In this document: positions 40,633-42,960 of the stretch, piece by piece
Layout: each line of letters starts with the position of its first letter
Position numbering within the stretch: position 1 is the stretch's first letter
IMG/VR virus record: IMGVR_UViG_3300021141_001048
Location: 1-42,960 of that record
DNA from: a virus
Length of the DNA: 42,960 nucleotides
Strand: one strand, 5' to 3'
Position numbers and translations under genes: made by a program
The notes under the pieces: generated by a model
The model's input: the letters and a program-made list of their open reading frames with translations, nothing else
What the model was told of the DNA's origin: nothing
The model's database searches: none

Positions 40633-42960
40633 ATGCAAAGTTTTGTTCAGTATAGAAAGAATCAGCTTAAGAATCAGCTTTTTAAAATCACCGTTAAAGA
40701 AGCGGTTGATCGATATTTTGACATTCTAAAAATTGAAATTTTAGAAGCATCAAAATTGCCTGAAATGTTAACAGAAGGCAATTTTGTTGCTAGATCCGCA
40801 TATGACAAAGCAAGAAAAGAAGAATATGCAGAAAACAAAAAGCTTTTGGAGCATATTTTAAGCACTTATAAAGCCAATTTTTACAAACATATTCTTGCAG
40901 AAACTGCTGCCACAAATGCCACTACACTAGATCAGTTAGTCAGTAACATCAAAGCTGATGTTCTAAAATTAGTCAAACAACTTAAAACTGATGTTTCGAA
41001 CATTGTCATTCCACAGCCAGATCAGGATGCGACTGCAAGTGCGGAAACTCCTAGTCCTTCTGATTCAACAGATGTAAGCCCTGCAAAAGGCGGAACAGCT
41101 TCTAGTGTTCCTGTTTCAGGCGTTTCTTCCAGTCCTGCTTCCTCAGGCGGTGGGCCTTCAACTGCTTCTTCCTCTTCCTCAGGCGTTGGTCCTTCAGCCA
41201 CACCTGCTCCTAAAAGCCCAGCACAAACCCCTTCAACTAGTTCGGGCGTGTATTATGGAAAGCCAAGAGACTCAATTACACAAGATGGAAAAACTTGGAC
41301 GCCTTCCCCATATGGCCATATGAAGCCACATGATAGCTGGCTAGGTGGATTAAAAAGAAGTCTGTATGATCCAATCAAGGGTTGGGTCAAAGATAAATGG
41401 CAAAACTTTAGACGCAGATGGCATAATGATCCAATGCGTGAACATCAAATGTTTATTGAAGCTGGATTATTTCAAAGCTTCCAAAGAATTGAAGCATTAA
41501 TTGATGAATTCGGCAAAAACGTTCTTAAAATGGTCACTAGTCGTATTCCACAAATAGTAACAGCAGTCGGTGGCAAAGTTGTCACATCGCCAACTTCCAC
41601 AACAGCTATTGATAGAGGCTTACCTCAAGATGGTGCAGTTGGCGTTATGCCAATGACGGGAAGACCCGACGTTGTGGCTGAGCCTACTGAAGAAGAGCCA
41701 AAAGATAAAGAAAAAGAAAAAGAAGATGATAGTGGTGCCGGTGAAGAGGATGTAAAAGACGTTCTAACTTATCAAGATTTAACAAACGAACCGAATGTAG
41801 ATTTAGAACAGCAAAAAACCATAGCATCTAACAATCTTCAAAAAGTAGTAGAAACTGCTAATGAATTAGGTTATGGTATTAATACCAAGAACCTCAAAGC
41901 AGAGAAGACGAGCATACTTAAACTTGATCGCTTTACCAAAAAAATCGAAGGTCAAGATCAAGGAGCCCCAGTAACAAGTTGGGATGAAATCTTTTCAGAT
42001 CTTGTTCAAAAAACATATGAAATGATTGTTCCTCCAGAGGAAAGAAACAACAAAATTAAAGCATCGAGCACAAAGTATAAAGCAATTTATCAAAAATTTG
42101 GCAATAAATTTGCGTATCATGAAGGTGGAAAAACCAAAAAGGTATTTAAGCTTTTGAGGGACTTATATGATTACAGAAATTCACTTGCCCCTGATGAAAC
42201 TAAGATCGCACAGACTGATAATGGCCCAACAATAAATGCCAATCAAACTTTTGTAAACAATTCTGATGAAATGGGCCAAGGCTCTCAACAAACAAAATAC
42301 CAACAAGTTTTAACAAAACTTCAGAGCTTTGATGCAGACAATGCAGAGTCTTTAAAAATTTTTAAAGCATTAGAAAATGATATTCAAGAAGATAAAGATG
42401 GATTAGCAACAAAACTTTTAAATTCTAATGACCCCGCTGAAATGTTGGCCGCAGTGGAAGATTATGTTAATTCTGTTGTAACTAGTCAATCTGATTCTGC
42501 TGGTTCCTCTGATGTTGCCAGTTCCTCTGATGCTGCTAGTTCCTCTGATTATGAGCAACTAATGAATAGAATTAATGGATTTGATGAAGCCAAGAAACAG
42601 GAAATGCAAGCAGAAATACAAAAATTACTTAATCAAAACTTATCACAAGAACAATTAGGACAAATTTTTGCTGATGATTCAACGTATGAAGCAATGAAAT
42701 CAACAATAGACGCAATAAACCAATTGCCTCAAGGTTCTTCAGGAGATCAAGGTTCTTCAGGAGATCAAGGTTCTTCAGGAGATCAAGGTTCTTCAGGAGA
42801 GCAAGGTTCTTCAGGAGAGCAAGGTTCTTCAGGAGAGCAAGGTTCTTCAGGAGAGCAAGGTTCTTCAGGGGATCAAGGTTCTTCAGGAGAGCAAGGTTCT
42901 TCAGGAGAGCAAGGTTCTTCAGGAGAGCAAGGTTCTTCAGGAGAGCAAGGTTCTTCAGGA
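40633..42960 (+). CDS. Large virion-type protein with collagen-like C-terminal repeat (partial, runs off window)
   Basis: An open reading frame of at least 776 codons with no stop before the window ends; it begins at ATG 40633 after GAGGGAGAAA. Residues 1-125 are helical (FVQYRKNQLKNQLFKITVKE). Residues about 135-200 are a Ser/Pro/Gly/Ala linker. A globular region follows (about 205-330, with GWVKDKWQNFRRRWHNDPMR and EHQMFIEAGLFQSFQRIEAL), then an acidic Lys/Glu linker. A helical domain (about 375-560) leads to a Ser/Asp/Ala linker with an 18-bp repeat, a small helical domain (about 640-700), and finally Gly-X-Y repeats: (GSS)(GDQ or GEQ), at least 12 times. Gly at every third position is a collagen-like signature. 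I do not recognise the globular domains. A structural capsid, tail or fibre protein is likely. Confidence 0.75.
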   Translation, partial: MQSFVQYRKNQLKNQLFKITVKEAVDRYFDILKIEILEASKLPEMLTEGNFVARSAYDKARKEEYAENKKLLEHILSTYKANFYKHILAETAATNATTLDQLVSNIKADVLKLVKQLKTDVSNIVIPQPDQDATASAETPSPSDSTDVSPAKGGTASSVPVSGVSSSPASSGGGPSTASSSSSGVGPSATPAPKSPAQTPSTSSGVYYGKPRDSITQDGKTWTPSPYGHMKPHDSWLGGLKRSLYDPIKGWVKDKWQNFRRRWHNDPMREHQMFIEAGLFQSFQRIEALIDEFGKNVLKMVTSRIPQIVTAVGGKVVTSPTSTTAIDRGLPQDGAVGVMPMTGRPDVVAEPTEEEPKDKEKEKEDDSGAGEEDVKDVLTYQDLTNEPNVDLEQQKTIASNNLQKVVETANELGYGINTKNLKAEKTSILKLDRFTKKIEGQDQGAPVTSWDEIFSDLVQKTYEMIVPPEERNNKIKASSTKYKAIYQKFGNKFAYHEGGKTKKVFKLLRDLYDYRNSLAPDETKIAQTDNGPTINANQTFVNNSDEMGQGSQQTKYQQVLTKLQSFDADNAESLKIFKALENDIQEDKDGLATKLLNSNDPAEMLAAVEDYVNSVVTSQSDSAGSSDVASSSDAASSSDYEQLMNRINGFDEAKKQEMQAEIQKLLNQNLSQEQLGQIFADDSTYEAMKSTIDAINQLPQGSSGDQGSSGDQGSSGDQGSSGEQGSSGEQGSSGEQGSSGEQGSSGDQGSSGEQGSSGEQGSSGEQGSSGEQGSSG
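42493..42546 (+). repeat. 18-bp degenerate repeat, three copies
   Basis: Three 18-base units encode DSAGSS, DVASSS and DAASSS in the end gene, each closing with (A/G)GTTCCTCT (the first as GGTTCCTCT). The same period as the following collagen-like repeat suggests both arose by slippage of a related unit. Confidence 0.8.
42730..42960 (+). repeat. 18-bp tandem repeat encoding collagen-like Gly-X-Y
   Basis: The unit CAAGGTTCTTCAGGAGAT or ...GAG is repeated 12 times plus 15 bases, reaching the window edge, so the true number is unknown. The only variation is GAT/GAG (Asp/Glu) and one GGA to GGG. In frame it gives GSS-GDQ/GEQ triplets. Near identity implies recent expansion; array length is also easily mis-assembled. 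Confidence 0.97.

Overview
The window is a stretch of a large, AT-rich tailed bacteriophage genome, most likely a jumbo or huge myovirus-like phage, or a metagenome-assembled relative. Four things support this: a complete contractile-tail baseplate module in canonical order, a very long tape measure protein (1811 aa), several large PKD-domain adhesin or fibre proteins, and the compact layout with start/stop overlaps. The standard genetic code reads cleanly throughout. No portal, major capsid protein, terminase large subunit, polymerase, tRNA or integrase is visible, so this is the tail half of a virion gene block with flanking accessory genes. The host cannot be read from the sequence. No gene-free gap exceeds about 115 bases.

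Layout. (1) 1-4309 is mostly minus strand: a ClpP-type serine protease, an SprT-like metalloprotease, a 'Swiss Army Knife' RNA-repair-type HAD protein, a tRNA nucleotidyltransferase/poly(A) polymerase-like protein with an altered catalytic DxD, and two small membrane proteins (one MscS-like, one coiled coil plus anchor). One small plus-strand gene lies among them. (2) 4326-8138 (+) holds tightly packed genes of uncertain function that lead into the tail genes. (3) 8164-24897 (+) is the tail module: tape measure, tube-initiator candidate, gp53/LysM-like wedge protein, gp27/gpD-like hub, gp5/VgrG-like spike with a Cys-rich insertion, gp25, gp6/gpJ-like wedge, gpI-like wedge protein, and two small distal proteins. 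(4) 24913-33608 holds a GT2-like protein, an oppositely oriented deoxyribosyltransferase-like gene, a coiled-coil protein, three adjacent proteins that share an N-terminal module and carry PKD domains, and a DUF115-like protein. (5) 33641-37659 mixes small genes, a self-contained transcription unit with its own terminator, a possible HopA1-like protein and a GT9 glycosyltransferase. (6) 37664-39790 encodes a ParM/MreB-type actin-like ATPase interrupted by a 371-residue LAGLIDADG intein. (7) 39815-42960 has a protein with a duplicated DUF5659-like domain and a large gene that runs off the right edge in a collagen-like Gly-X-Y repeat.

How they work together. The tape measure, hub, spike and wedge proteins build a contractile tail. 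The three PKD proteins are probably alternative or combined adhesins attached through their common N-terminal module. The glycosyltransferase-like genes interleaved with the fibre genes suggest, by inference only, glycosylation of virion fibres or of host surface glycans. The leftmost block looks like proteolysis and RNA-repair accessory functions. The actin-like protein could position phage DNA or the replication compartment, but only after its intein is spliced out.

All calls come from reading the sequence and from memory of protein families. No database search was run.
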